Below, piece after piece: positions 22,313 to 32,593 of a stretch of 64,000 nucleotides of DNA. The translations under genes were made by a program, and so were the position numbers. The stretch is from Bicyclus anynana (Eukaryota > Arthropoda > Insecta > Lepidoptera > Nymphalidae): contig NC_069105.1 in assembly GCF_947172395.1 (NCBI RefSeq), positions 248,001 to 312,000 on the forward strand, read 5' to 3'. The notes below the pieces were generated by a model that had not been told where the DNA came from, ran no database searches, and worked only from the letters and a program-made list of their open reading frames with translations. The stretch's first letter is position 1. Each line of letters begins with the position of its first letter.

Positions 22313-22740
22313 GAACTATCTTGGCCTAGTTCGGACTACTTTAGCATTTTAGTCGAGTAGCGTACTAAACTACTTGCTACCGCTCTAAAATCGTTCGTAC
22401 TCAACTAAAATGAGTTTGTTATGCTTTAAGGCCTTAACTACCTAACCGATCATTTGGAAATTCTATGTTGTAGATTAGAAGGGAAAATTGTAAATAAGGG
22501 GGGGGGATATTGTCCCTTCGGAGGAGTATGAAGTAGCTTTTAGACGCTGGCTATTATGATAATTAATTAGCGCAATAGTGTAAGTGGGTGTGGAGTAAAC
22601 ATATTGTAATGTACAGCCTTAGTTTTTGTAACTATCTACAAATAAATTACACACACACAATTTCCATCGCCATTACTTTAGAGTGTTCTACAATTTACGT
22701 GAATGAAATCAACGCCTTTTAGTTAAAGATTTAAGTAATT
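22313..22740. other. Unique, nothing recognised
   Basis: Spacer with no gene; a G-run of about 9 near 22499. Confidence 0.35.
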
Positions 22741-22815
22741 TTTTTTTCATTCTTTACAAGTTAGCCCTTGACTACAATCTCACCTGATTGTAAGTGATGA
22801 TGTAATCTAAGATCT
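22741..22815 (-). repeat. SINE-2 3'-end fragment
   Basis: TTCTTTACAAGTTAGCCC, then TTGACTACAATCTCACCTG and AAGTGATGATGTAATCTAAG, matches the left part of 56232-56430. It is 5'-truncated. Confidence 0.8.
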
Positions 22816-23227
22816 AAGTATCCTAGATAATCAATAATAGATATTAACTATTAGGTACTATATCCTATTCGCTAAGATTGATTAACAAGTGTGATCGACT
22901 TTTTCTATATTATTTTCTTGGGAAATGTTACGGTGGCCTCTTATACTAAATCACATACTCGTACGAGAGCATGTTTATTGCGTTTGTAATGTAAACCCCA
23001 AGTAGGCTTTTCAAAATGGCAACGTATATTTTGTAGCGAAATCCGTATTGACTAAGGAGTAAGTATGGTTTAAGTGGTGTACCTGTCTAACTATTTTTCT
23101 TTATTACTTTTGCAAGCGCGTTTCGCATATGTTTTTATACTACAAAATACACTTTGCATGTGAGGACTGTGTGCTTTTTCGACGTCTCAAGAGTCTTTAT
23201 AAATTGGTGTAGTTTAAACCAAAAAAA
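22816..23227. other. Unique, nothing recognised
   Basis: AT-rich spacer. Confidence 0.35.
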
Positions 23228-23420
23228 TTAATTCAGTTTTCACAAATCTCACGGGAACGGAACCATGGATTTTTTCCGGGATGAAAAGTATCCTACGTGT
23301 CAATCCAGAGTAAAATCTATTTCCATTCCAAACTTCAGCCAAATCGCTTCAGTAACCGCAGTGCAAAGGAGGAACAAAGATACACACAAACTTTCGCTTT
23401 TATTATATTTCTAGGCGTCC
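23228..23420 (-). mobile_element. Helitron-like family B, 3' end lost
   Basis: TTTTCACAAATCTCACGGGA, then AATCCAGAGTAAAATCTATT, then CAGCCAAATCGCTTCAGTAA, ending near TTTTATTATATTTCTAGG. The CTAG-hairpin end is missing. Confidence 0.75.
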
Positions 23421-24651
23421 GCAATGCATCTGCTGCAATTCGTCTATTACTAAGTTGTACCTATATTAATTTATTGACATAGATTATAAATAGTAAATCA
23501 GAGCTATCACCCAGTTGTGCCTAGCTACCTACTTCTATATGCACTAGGCTCAATGATATTTTATACTAGAGCTATCTCTAATATATGCCCTATGTGCCCT
23601 ATGAAACTAGCGCATCAAAACTGAGGCGGCAAATGTGCATAATTGTCTTAATTTCATTTAGTCGCTTAAGAAACATCGAAAGCTATTTAAATACGTGATA
23701 CCTAAATATTGTCTACAATGTCGAGTTGTAAGTTTAGAAAGTGTTAAAACTATATATTATACGTATATATATTGTAAGTAAACACAAAATTGTGCATCTG
23801 TGCGCTCAGTGGTGTCGCTAAATTCGAATCACTTTTTGCGGTGATTCTGTAGGCACGTAACATATCTGTATTATAAAATAATCATTGACTAGGCTACGCA
23901 TTGGCGTAACATCGGCTCATAAATATCGCCAGCCGATAGCCAACGTCGATACGCAAATCGCATTATTGTTTATGCCCCCAGTGTCTTATTGTATTCAAAC
24001 GCACTGCATTCTGCAATCGTTTAGCAAACGTGCCCCGTCTATCACTGTGACGGATTTTTAATCTATGCTGTATCGTTTATGATAATTTTCATGTTAAACT
24101 AAACGATATTAGTTAGATAAAAGAGCTGTGTTTTTAACCGATTTTGAAAACGGATGTTCTGCATTCCATACATTATGATCCTATGTTTGTGTGTATTGCA
24201 GTTTTGCATAAACGCGATTTTTTGAAAAACTGATTCTATTATGATGGGGTTCTCGATATATAAATGCATATTTATCAGGAAAGGGTTTAGTGTATAAGTG
24301 AAAGGCAATTCTTTTTGGTTGCTTTACGAGTATTATTAGAAAAAATCTATTTCTTGGACTATTTATGTACTCACACATAACACCTGCTTTCCGATTTGTT
24401 GGAGGGTAAAAGAAAATATTATTCCAGTTATAAAAATATTAGGTTAACATTTTTATTCGAGATATTTTTTTCGGAGGCAAGCTTTTTACACTTAACTGTT
24501 AATGATTCTTATTATCCGAGATCCCCGCTTGAGTTAGTTAATTCAAATGAAAATTTAGTGAAAATGTTCAGTATCACGTTTAAACTACCCAATAACCTGA
24601 AATTAATTTATAGAGTTACAACTTTATCATCATAGTGGCTGATAATTAATT
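23421..24651. other. Mostly unique; possible conserved block
   Basis: About 23890-24060 is unique and GC-richer (CAGCCGATAGCCAACGTCG). Its last part (ACGTGCCCCGTCTAT) is shared in reverse with 16943-16960. Otherwise AT-rich with chance open frames only. Confidence 0.4.
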
Positions 24652-24943
24652 ATTCATCATTATCAACCCATATTCGGCTCACTGCTGAGCACGAGTCTCC
24701 TCTCAGAATGAGATAGGCCAATACACCACGCTGGCAGAATGCGGATTGGCAAAGTTTACACATGTAGAGAATTAAGTTTTAATTTAGGTTTAATCACGAT
24801 GTTTTTCCTGCACCGTTTGAGACACGTGATATTTAATTTCTTAAAATGCACACAACTATCTGAAAAGTTGGAGGTGCATGGCCCAGGCCGGATTCGAACC
24901 GGAATCGGAGGCAGAGGTCATATCCACAGGGCAATCACGGCTC
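24652..24943 (-). repeat. SINE-1, full length with small deletions
   Basis: It starts at the tail TTCATCATTATCAACCCATA and ends at GGCAATCACGGCTCA. The sequences TGATAATTAATT on the left and TGATAATAATT on the right could be a diverged target duplication. Confidence 0.85.
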
Positions 24944-24945
24944 AC

Positions 24946-25249
24946 ATTGATAATAATTATCAAATTGGGAATAATTTAAGTATGTTAAAAAATAATTATA
25001 AATAATTGGACAATAATTATAAATCCAGAAGCAATACTTACATCGCGTATTAAGCGATTGTTAAGAGGAGACATGTAGACTTCAAACGGCATTTAATAAA
25101 GCTTCAAGCACCTCCATTATAATTTATAACGAACGTGAGAGACTCATTAAATATCGTACAATGTTCTGTTCAAGCATGCCACAGCCTAAAGAGATTAAAT
25201 TTTAATTTTTTTTTTTTCAATAATTTACAGCCAATGAAATCCTAGTGTC
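24946..25249. other. AT-rich, nothing recognised
   Basis: Spacer with a poly-T run near 25208. Confidence 0.35.
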
Positions 25250-25475
25250 ACGGTGTTTGTTATAAAACTCCTCCGAAACGGCTGGGACAATTTTTATGAT
25301 ATTTTGTGTGCATAACCGGGTAGGTTAGTAACCTATCGTGTAAGTTATATATAAGCTGTATTAAATAGATTAGTATAAGTTTTTTGTGAGTTATTATTAG
25401 ATTTGTAATAATAGGACTGACTTGTAGATACCCTGTAAAGTCGGGTAAAATCGGGCGTGTCTGAGAATCAGCCAT
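25250..25475 (+). mobile_element. Helitron-like family E fragment, interrupted
   Basis: GTCACGGTGTTTG, then ACTCCTCCGAAACGGCT, and later GTCTGAGAATCAGCCATCTT correspond to the 5' part of the element at 62381-63083. About 110 bp of unrelated sequence separate the two parts. Confidence 0.55.
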
Positions 25476-25499
25476 CTTTATTTTTCATATAACAACAAC

Positions 25500-25669
25500 G
25501 TTTGCCGGGACTTCGACCGCGTGAAATTCAATTTTCATAAATCCCGCAGGAACCATGTATTTTTTCGGGATGAAAAGTAGCTTATGTGTTAATCCAGAGT
25601 AAAATCTATTTCCATTCCAAATTTAACAAACATCCATACACACTTTCGCATTTATAATATTAGTAGGAC
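25500..25669 (-). mobile_element. Helitron-like element, family B, shortened
   Basis: GCCGGGACTTCGACCGCGTG, AAATCCCGCAGGAACCATG, AATCCAGAGTAAAATCTATT, ending ATAATATTAGTAGGA. The middle (CAGCCAAATC... part) is deleted and the CTAG end is degraded. Confidence 0.75.
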
Positions 25670-25670
25670 A

Positions 25671-26214
25671 CGAGCAAATAAATTGGAATAGTCTTACGGC
25701 TACCGAGATTTATAAAGACTTATTACACTGTGGCGCAGTCGAGGGCCGTGAATTATAACGACGGGGAATCGACTCATTAAATAAATATCGTACAAGTTAC
25801 ATTCAACATTGGAAATTAAACAATTCCGACGCCTCGAGACCAGAATACTAATATATGAGAAGTTGCATTTATTTTTCTTTAAAGGACATGTCAATTCATT
25901 TTTTTTCAAATTGACTCAAAAGCAGTCGTCGGCCGCGGCCAAATTCAAAATGAAATTTTCCAAAGTGTAATGAAGATGTTTGGAGTTACTAAAAAGTTGT
26001 GCGTGTGTGTAATAACAAAGAACGAAGAATATATACCTATGCCACTAAGCGTTTGTGTTTGGCTTTGTCCATGATAAGGTTACTGCCCATAAATGACCAC
26101 GCTGGTCATTCTAGACCAGGGCCGGATTTTGTCGCACCGGTGTCGCTGCCCGACACCGGCCTGTGCCATTCATAAAAATCCAGTCAGTTAAGAATGGTTT
26201 TACCGCCATTAGTC
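25671..26214. other. Unique, nothing recognised
   Basis: Contains GTCGTCGGCCGCGGCC near 25926 and a short palindrome-like GACCACGCTGGTC at about 26095. No gene. Confidence 0.35.
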
Positions 26215-26330
26215 GGTTGCAGGGAGCGGCTGGATGCTGTCGGCTCGAAATCGTTGTGCTTGGAAGTCCATGCAAGAGGCCTATGTCCAGTAGTGGACGT
26301 CTAGCAGCTGATAATGATGGTACTGATGAT
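26215..26330 (+). pseudogene. RTE-type LINE, C-terminal remnant
   Basis: The plus strand reads the R-W-M / W-K-S-M-Q-E-A-Y-V pattern, then a diverged QQW-T-S end. The tail GCTGATAATGATGG follows. It has the same 3' end as 17059-17245 and the same ~85-bp downstream block. Confidence 0.65.
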
Positions 26331-26445
26331 GAATAAGATCTTCACAATCACTAATCAAGGTTAAAGACCTATTTCTAGAGACAATATTAGAAATCATATT
26401 CAAGAAATCAACCTCTAGTGGACATCTATCGGCTGATAAGGTAAG
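26331..26445 (+). repeat. Shared 85-bp block plus second RTE tail
   Basis: AAGATCTTCACAATCACTAA through GAAATCATATTCAAGAAATC matches 16971-17058 inverted. It is followed at 26416 by TAGTGGACATCTATCGGCTG, a second RTE-like 3' tail, so two tails lie in tandem. Confidence 0.55.
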
Positions 26446-26879
26446 GTAAGGATTAAGCGTTGTTTTCGGTTAAAAATGTATACTAAGGCTTTTCACGAAA
26501 AATAATAGGTACGTATTTTAAAATATCATCAAAATCAGTTTTGGGAAAAAAGAGATTCTAACACAAGTATAGTAATAAATGCTGTAGGTAGGTACCTATA
26601 CGTAAGCATGAATGACAGTAAAAATCATACATTTTTATCTCACGCGTATGTGATCGTAGTCACGCGCCAACCACAACTTCTGATATCATGTGTTACACTA
26701 AAAATGTACATGTATTAGCCATGTGATAGTGTGTGCGATTCTGATACGCGGTTATGAGGAAAGGCAGTACGTATAAACAATGATTTCGGATCGCGAATAC
26801 GCGTATTCGTTCATATGCCAGGAGCATTATTGAGCTACGTGATCCGACTTGATTAGAATATGAATCGACTTATTGGAAC
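26446..26879. other. Unique, nothing recognised
   Basis: No gene. AAAAAATATATATATAC with AATTGAGAAACCTCCTCC and TGAAGTCGGTTAA follows at 26880-26946, a reversed copy of the common AACCGACTTCAAAAAAGG repeat. Confidence 0.4.
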
Positions 26880-26963
26880 ACACATACAAAAAAAAATATA
26901 TATATACAATCGAATTGAGAAACCTCCTCCTTTTTTGAAGTCGGTTAATTATTTCATAGCTAA

Positions 26964-27281
26964 ACTAATATTAGAGAGAGATAATATTTGATTGTTTGTC
27001 ACTTACGATGTAACTCAAAAATTACACGATCGATTTTAAAAATTATATTACACCCAGTGGCGTGCACTTCATAGATGCAAAAAAGCATTGCCTATCAATA
27101 CAATACCTATGTGGGACCACAGAACACATAGTTGTAGGTACAAAGAATTTTTGAATTTTTACATATAATGCAACAACAAGTTAAAAACCTTATGCAAGCC
27201 ATTGCTTCCACCATTAGAAAGCTAAATCCTCTAGTCTATATTCTATCCCCGCAATCCCACAGGAACGGGAACTACGCGTTA
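26964..27281 (+). mobile_element. Helitron-like family C, split by a MITE
   Basis: CTAATATTAGAGAGAGATAA, TACGATGTAACTCAAAAATT on the left, and ATTAGAAAGCTAAATCC with GGAACGGGAACTACGCG on the right. The two halves join when the MITE at 27055-27204 is removed. The CTAG end is lost. Confidence 0.65.
27055..27204 (+). mobile_element. hAT-type MITE nested in a Helitron
   Basis: It starts CAGTGGCGTGCACTTCATAG and ends GCAAGCCATTG, the inverse of CAATGGCTTGC, a diverged match to the start. Flanks ATTACACC and CTTCCACC agree at 6 of 8 positions, consistent with an aged 8-bp hAT target duplication. Confidence 0.65.
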
Positions 27282-27289
27282 TCATTCCA

Positions 27290-27485
27290 TCTAAACTATA
27301 AAGAGATAAGATTAGATTTTTTCTGTTTGTTTGTTACGATGTAACTCAATAGCTACTCGACCGATTTTAAAAATGATTTTACCGTTAGAAAGCAACATCC
27401 TCGCCTAGTAACATCGACTGTATTTTATCCCTATCTGCCCTCGGGAACGGGAGCTACGCCGGTGAAACCACAGGACGTCTGCTAG
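27290..27485 (+). mobile_element. Helitron-like family C, full length
   Basis: It starts TCTAAACTATAAAGAGATAA after A and ends GAAACCACAGGACGTCTGCTAG before T. It lies 8 bp after the preceding family C copy in the same orientation. Confidence 0.7.
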
Positions 27486-27559
27486 TCTTTTACTAGGTAT
27501 ACGAATAATGTAAAAATACCTATAACGAAACACCATGCCATCTTTTTCGTGTTTCTACT

Positions 27560-27712
27560 GTTACTGAAGCGATTTGGCTGAAATTTGGAATGGAAATAGA
27601 TTTTACTCTGGATTAACACATAGGCTACTTTTCATCCCGGAAAAATCCACGGTTCCCGCGGGATTTGTGAAAAACTAGATTCCACGCTTACGAAGTCACG
27701 GGCGTCCGCTAG
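27560..27712 (+). mobile_element. Helitron-like family B, 5'-truncated
   Basis: GGCTGAAATTTGGAATGGAA, ACTCTGGATTAACACATAGG, TTCCCGCGGGATTTGTG, and ends CACGGGCGTCCGCTAG before T. Confidence 0.8.
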
Positions 27713-28050
27713 TTTGACAGCAACGTAAATTATAAAGAGAGGCTTTACGAACGAAACCAAATGTTAACAAATAGGTCGCTAATTACATTGCAATTTTCGA
27801 TTACGAGACAATTACACTAAAAGGCCCGACCGGTAATGGCTCGGATTAATGCCAAGGGTGAGCGCGCATCAAGATGCGGGGGAAATAAATTATAAGCGAA
27901 GAGCGTAGGCTTTACCTATTAGCGGAAAGGTCAAATATATTTGACGATCACTCTGACCTAACTGTGATTTTATCCGATTACGGAGGCAGGGTACGTGCCT
28001 ATATCATATTGATTGCTATTTGCGTAATATATGTTAAAATCCGTTAAAAT
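27713..28050. other. Unique block, candidate conserved element
   Basis: About 27830-28020 is GC-richer and free of known repeats. It holds GGCTCGGATTAATGCC (a GGATTA homeodomain-type word) and AAAGGTCAAAT with CTCTGACCTAA (nuclear-receptor-type half-sites, inverted). Regulatory function is inference only. Confidence 0.35.
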
Positions 28051-28344
28051 AGCCGTGATAGCCTAGTGGATATGACCTCTGCCTCCGATTCTGGAGGGGG
28101 TGGGTTCGAATCCGGTCCGGGGCATGCACCTCCAACTTTTCAGTTGTGTGCATTTTAAGAAATTAAATATCACGTGTCTCAAACGGTGAAGGAAAACATC
28201 CTGAGGAAACCTGCATACCTGAGAATTTTCTTAATTCTCTGCGTGTGTGGTGGTGGCGTGGTGGACTGTTGGCCTAACCCCTCTCATTATGAGAGGAGAC
28301 TCGAGTTTAGCAGTGAGCCGAATATGGGTTGATAACGACAATGA
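28051..28344 (+). repeat. SINE-1, full-length reference copy
   Basis: tRNA-like head AGCCGTGATAGCCTAGTGG with a B box GGGTTCGAATCCGGTCC, then GGGGCATGCACCTCCAAC. The body runs through CACGTGTCTCAAACGGTG to the 3' end GTGAGCCGAATATGGGTTGA plus TAACGACAATGAT. Pol III internal promoter boxes are inferred. TAAAAT flanks may be the target duplication. Confidence 0.9.
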
Positions 28345-28554
28345 TAAAATCCGACTGTGACTGTGCTAAAAATCTTGGGGCTTCATACTTATAACGCATA
28401 CGATATTATCGATTTGTCTACGCCCTCCTGATTCAAAATAGAATACCTTTAAATTTATTTATTGCAAAATTTTACTTAACATTGAATATTAAATTATAAA
28501 TATAATAATTATTCTTTAAATATATATTCAATATTCTTTTTTAAGCAAAAGTAT

Positions 28555-28950
28555 CAAAGAAAAATATTATTAAGTCATTGTCTTGGCTTGCCTGATTTTA
28601 AATAAAATACCTTCGTCTATTAATGAATTACCTACAAAATTAAACCTATCTTTAAATAAATTGTTGTCGCTTGCACATAAAAAATCATCCACTAATATAT
28701 CCCTGTCATAAGCAAATCTTGCTTACCAATTTTAACCCCAAGTTTCCCATTATCAAAAAAGGTATTAGTAAAAAAGATTGCGAAGTCAATTGTCTGGGCT
28801 GGTTTGATTTTAAACAGACCTTCTGTCTAAGTAAATACAAAACTAATCCTATCATTAAAATAATTGTTGTGACGGCGACATATAAATAATTCATCCACTA
28901 ATACCCCCGTTCAAGCAAACGTTGCAAATGAATTTTTCACCCCCCACGCC
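28555..28950. repeat. ~211-bp tandem duplication, diverged
   Basis: AAGTCATTGTCTTGGCTTG at 28572 and AAGTCAATTGTCTGGGCTGG at 28783 start matching units. Both continue through TTGTTGTCGC/TTGTTGTGAC and ATCCACTAATA to AAGCAAA(T/C)(C/G)TTGC. A trace of a third unit precedes 28555. Confidence 0.65.
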
Positions 28951-29612
28951 CGGTTTTCCAGTCGGCGTTAACAATTTGTCAAAGCGGCGTGCCGTAGGCT
29001 TGAAATATGAGGCTTGATATAAAAACGTTCACCCACCTAAAAACATAACATAAACATACAACTTGAAAATTACTTGCGAAAATCTTGCTTTATACTGCTG
29101 TGTACAAAGAGATGTCAACTACTATGCGTAGGGTTGCCAAAGTTTCTTCGACGAAATACTCGTATAATATCTACGTAAAAATAAACTATTCACAAATAAA
29201 TAATATATTTCAGTGAAAAAGAAGATATTATGATGAATATGAGATGTGTTGATCATATTTGTTAGCATTTCTTGCATCTTTTAACAACATGACATTAATA
29301 TCTTCTTTCTAAAGTCTGAAGTTTCTAAAGCATCCGAATAAATCAGTCTATGTTAAGGTACCTTGAAAAAAATTCAAAATAAAAGATTTGTGTAATTGTG
29401 GATAGTGGAACGACGATATGCTTAGAGGACGATTTAGGTCAATGGGTCGTTTGCAGGTTTATTGGATCAATCCTGACGCCCCAGTGACCATAATTAATAC
29501 TAAAGTCGTTAGAAATCTATATTATTATACTATATATTTATTTGGTTTTTTACGTTTTCACGGTTAAACCGTTAAACCGAACTGTAGGCTACATTATTAA
29601 TGAGTAGCAGAA
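28951..29612. other. Unique, nothing recognised
   Basis: A GC-rich patch at 28938-28995 (CCCCCCACGCCCGGTTTTCC, AAAGCGGCGTGCCG), otherwise AT-rich. No gene. Confidence 0.4.
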
Positions 29613-29674
29613 TTTTACCGCCGTATTCCCGCGGTGACGAGAACTACGCGGGTAAAACCGTCGGGCGTCTGCTA
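29613..29674 (+). mobile_element. Helitron-like family C 3'-end fragment
   Basis: TTTTACCGCCGTATTCCCGC, AACTACGCGGGTAAAACCG, ending TCGGGCGTCTGCTAA. Confidence 0.65.
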
Positions 29675-29739
29675 ATATTAAAATATAGTACCAAATATAG
29701 TAGAGTATTGTTGACAACCCTAACTGTCCGGTAGAGACT

Positions 29740-29830
29740 ACGTTCGTAGTAAGCTGGCGGGAGCGGGGGCGGGTGCAGGCGGGGCCTTCAATACAATAGA
29801 GCAAGGCCGCTTCGAGACATTAAGTGTGTC
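29740..29830. other. GC-rich unique island
   Basis: GGCGGGAGCGGGGGCGGGTG with CAGGCGGGGCC contains several G-runs, in strong contrast to the AT-rich flanks. It could be a regulatory island; no promoter or exon can be assigned. Confidence 0.35.
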
Positions 29831-30217
29831 ATTAAAGCTAGATTTATAAAGCTGCTCCGTGTTATACATCACTTCGAGTTATATGGGAGTTAAAAACAGA
29901 CAGATTTTATATTTACCCAAGTTGTAACTAAAACAATAAGATCATTAATAATAACAATTATTTCTTTACGTACAGTTTTGTAAGTACTAAACAGCGTTCC
30001 ACATGCGAGTGTTTCGAATTGAAATTCTGTTTTCCCCGTGAGTTGTAAGAATACATGGTCGGTGAAAACTGTGTTTTGTGACATGGTTTATTTGATTACG
30101 AAACTATAAAATAGTGTAAAATAAGAATTAGCCAACTAGAGATAATTCGATCTTAAACTCGTAATCACCTACCCCATCTTTTCGCCACAGACAAACACAC
30201 AAACACACAGACAGTGA
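29831..30217. other. Unique, nothing recognised
   Basis: The minus-strand frame at 29890-30084 has no domain. Confidence 0.35.
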
Positions 30218-30345
30218 CTAGTTGCCACCCTACCCTAGTCAGAGATATGGGTGGAATAAACTTGTATCTCCAAGTAAACCCGCTTTCATCTCAGCCTGCA
30301 TCAATACTTAACAGGTAAGATCGCAGTCAATGATTAACTTGTCAT
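30218..30345 (+). repeat. SINE-2 fragment, diverged
   Basis: GACTAGTTGCCACCCTACCC, AAGTAAACCCGCTTTCATCT, AACAGGTAAGATCGCAGTCA, TTAACTTGTCA follow the SINE-2 3' half order. Confidence 0.65.
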
Positions 30346-30394
30346 AGAATAAAAGAAAAAAAGATATACCTCATTCGTCGAACTTATTACACCA

Positions 30395-30565
30395 TTTTTT
30401 ACCCGCGCGGTCAACCGCTCCCGCTAGCCAGTGCAATGTGTCACCACCACAACCCTTAATCCCCGGGGTCGGTCGGCGATATAATGAGACTAAATAAAAC
30501 AAGCGCTCCACAGCGGCATGACTTTTTACACTGCGCCGTTTATTACTGCGCTTACTTATGCTTTT
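30395..30565. other. Unique GC-richer block
   Basis: Contains CGCGCGGTCAACCGCTCCCG and CCCGGGGTCGGTCGGCG. AAGCGCTCCACAGCGGCATG, then ACTTTTTACACTGCGCC, resembles the reverse of 32975-33037. Candidate conserved non-coding element or an unrecognised repeat. Confidence 0.4.
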
Positions 30566-30717
30566 TTTTCGATATTTATTACTTGTTCAATTATTAATTG
30601 TGTTTGACTTACATCACTTTTGTTTGTTGTTGAAAAAATTGAGATTTTTGAATGAATTGAAGCATGACAACAAGTGGGTGAAGTCTGTCAAACGAGCGAG
30701 CTAGCGTAATGTACTAT

Positions 30718-30793
30718 TAGCCTAACCCCTCTCATTCAGAGAGGAAACTCCTGCTCATCAGTGAGCCGAATGTTGAGTTCTTAATGATGATGA
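30718..30793 (+). repeat. SINE-1 3'-tail fragment
   Basis: TTAGCCTAACCCCTCTCATT, CTCATCAGTGAGCCGAATG, then TTAATGATGATGATGA. Confidence 0.75.
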
Positions 30794-30917
30794 TGAAGCA
30801 TCATATTTTTTATTTTCCTTTTTTAGATTTTATTACATTATGGTTATTTAATTGCATTTAATCGTAGCGTCAACGTAACTGATAATGCTCCAGTTTCGTA
30901 GAGAAACGCATTTATAT

Positions 30918-31001
30918 GAAGTTAAGCCGTCCGCTAGTATGCGTATGAATTTTCAAAAGGTAACCCGCCAGGAATCAGTTTGCTGGGACTCTTCGCCTCT
31001 G
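30918..31001. mobile_element. Helitron end scrap and hAT MITE right half
   Basis: AAGCCGTCCGCTAG (30920-30934) is a Helitron 3' end. Then AAAAGGTAACCCGCCAGGAA to GGGACTCTTCGCCTCTG matches the right half of the MITE at 34390-34488. The MITE left end is missing. Confidence 0.6.
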
Positions 31002-31217
31002 GTAAATACTGCTTATTTACTGAAAGTTTCGATAAGGACAGAATATAGTGAAGATTGTGCAAGCACAGACAATGGAGGGGTAAAGTTTACAATTTGCGCT
31101 TAGACACAGTTAATTAGTTTGCTATAACTTGGAACGGTGATTATGGAAACAGGTCAAACGACAATGCTTAAAATACATTAATGATACAATGCATTACAAA
31201 ACTTTACAAACATTATT

Positions 31218-31508
31218 AGCCGTGATAGCCCAGTGGATATGACCTCTGCCTACGATTCTGGGAGTGTGGGTTCGAATCCGATCCGGGGCATGCACCTCCA
31301 ACTTTTCAGTTGTGTGCATTTTAAGAAATTAAATATCACGTGTCTCAAATGGTGAAGGAAAACATCATGAGGAAGAATTTTCTTAATTCTCTGCGTGTGT
31401 GAAGTCTGCCAATCCGCATTGGGCCAGCGTGGTGGACTATTGGCCTAACCCCTCTCATTCTGAAAGGAGACTCGAGCTCAGCATTAACGCATATTCGCGT
31501 TGATAACG
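31218..31508 (+). repeat. SINE-1, near full length
   Basis: It begins AGCCGTGATAGCCCAGTGG with GTGGGTTCGAATCCGATCC and ends CATATTCGCGTTGATAACG. A short deletion removes AACCTGCATACCAGA. Confidence 0.9.
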
Positions 31509-31636
31509 AATTATAAAACTACCTAGTCGTATTTTACGGACTTCAAAAAAGGTCTTAGTTTTTAGCTAGAGCTCTAATAAAATATTCTAAGGCATTGCAT
31601 TCGTTATATACCTCAGACAAATAAGGATTTAATCTA

Positions 31637-31688
31637 CACCCCTCCGGAATCGGAGACAGAGGTCATATCCACTGGGCTATCACGGCTC
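31637..31688 (-). repeat. SINE-1 head fragment
   Basis: CACCCCTCCGGAATCGGAGA, GGTCATATCCACTGGGCTAT, CACGGCT. Only 52 bp. Confidence 0.7.
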
Positions 31689-31747
31689 TTGGTGTTCCAA
31701 AAGTTGTCTCAATATTCTCAAAAACCACTTACGTACGTCACACTGTA

Positions 31748-31990
31748 TATAAATAAATAAAGTCTTTTATTTCCCGAAATATACATAGTTGTTAACAAAT
31801 ACATTACAATAATTAAAAATAAAATTACACATTTCAGAAGAAAAAATTTAAGCTACACATTAAGTCTCTTATTTCAGTGGGCCTTGCGGCAAAGGCCTCC
31901 TCCAACTCCTTCCACTGTTTTCTGTCTACCGCTATCCTCATCCAAAGGGGTCCTAAAGTCATTTATAGGCCGTCCTCCCATCTTTTTGTT
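31748..31990 (-). pseudogene. RTE-like LINE 3' end with C-terminal codons
   Basis: On the minus strand one frame reads W-M-R-I-A-V-D-R-K-Q-W-K-E-L-E-E-A-F-A-A-R-P-T-E-I-R-D-L-M, then a stop soon after. Upstream codons (G-R-P-I-N-D-F-R) are in another frame, so at least one frameshift is present. The D-R-x-x-W-K-x-L-E-E-A-F-A pattern matches the end of another lepidopteran RTE-clade reverse transcriptase. A 3' UTR ends in AAATAAAAGACTTTATTTAT. Inactive. Confidence 0.6.
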
Positions 31991-32228
31991 TTCCGATACT
32001 GTATATAGGTATACAAATACATTATATTTATTTTTTTAATTACTACAGGAAACTCTTCTGTTAAAACACCAATAATTTTGACACTTTTTAAACATAGATA
32101 AGACACTTTTATTTATACTCGTACATAATTAGTGTACAGTAGAAAGGTCAGGTATCTCGGCCAGCTCTTGACACACTCAATAGTCCCCATTTGCCTGTAG
32201 GTTACAAAGGTCAACACCGATTATTATC

Positions 32229-32512
32229 AATGCTGTAGCCTATATGGTTTCCGATCACGAGGTCTTGGGTTCGAATCCTCGGACGGTCTACGTTTTTCTT
32301 TCTTCTAAGAACTTTTCAGCTGAAATTCTCAGCGCAGAGTTCGTTAGTTGGTGGTGTTACATCTCCGTGCCTTTGAGAGCACGTAAAGACGTGGGTATAG
32401 GTCATTATCATTAACATCTGATAGTGGCCGTTAACTTTGTATTTTTTAGGTCTAAGCCCGCCAACCTGCATTGAAGCAGCGTGTTGGGTCTAAGGTCTAA
32501 GGTACCTACATC
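32229..32512 (+). repeat. SINE-3, tRNA-derived
   Basis: Head TGTAGCCTATATGGTTTCCG, then CGAGGTCTTGGGTTCGAATC (B box). The body has CCTTTGAGAGCACGTAAAGA and ends AAGCCCGCCAACCTGCATTG with GTTGGGTCTAAGG. Such GAGAGCACGTAAAG SINEs are common in Lepidoptera. Single copy in this window. Confidence 0.7.
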
Positions 32513-32522
32513 AATTGTGTAC

Positions 32523-32580
32523 CTGGAACATCAATTGTAGTGGCCCATTAGGTAGTGGGCCACTACAATTGATGTTCCAG
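32523..32580. repeat. Perfect 25-bp-stem hairpin
   Basis: Arms 32523-32547 and 32556-32580 pair perfectly over an 8-nt loop and contain ACATCAATTGTAGTGGCCCA. A third partial copy (ACATCAATTGT) precedes it at 32508-32518. Confidence 0.85.
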
Positions 32581-32593
32581 AAAGTCATAAGCA

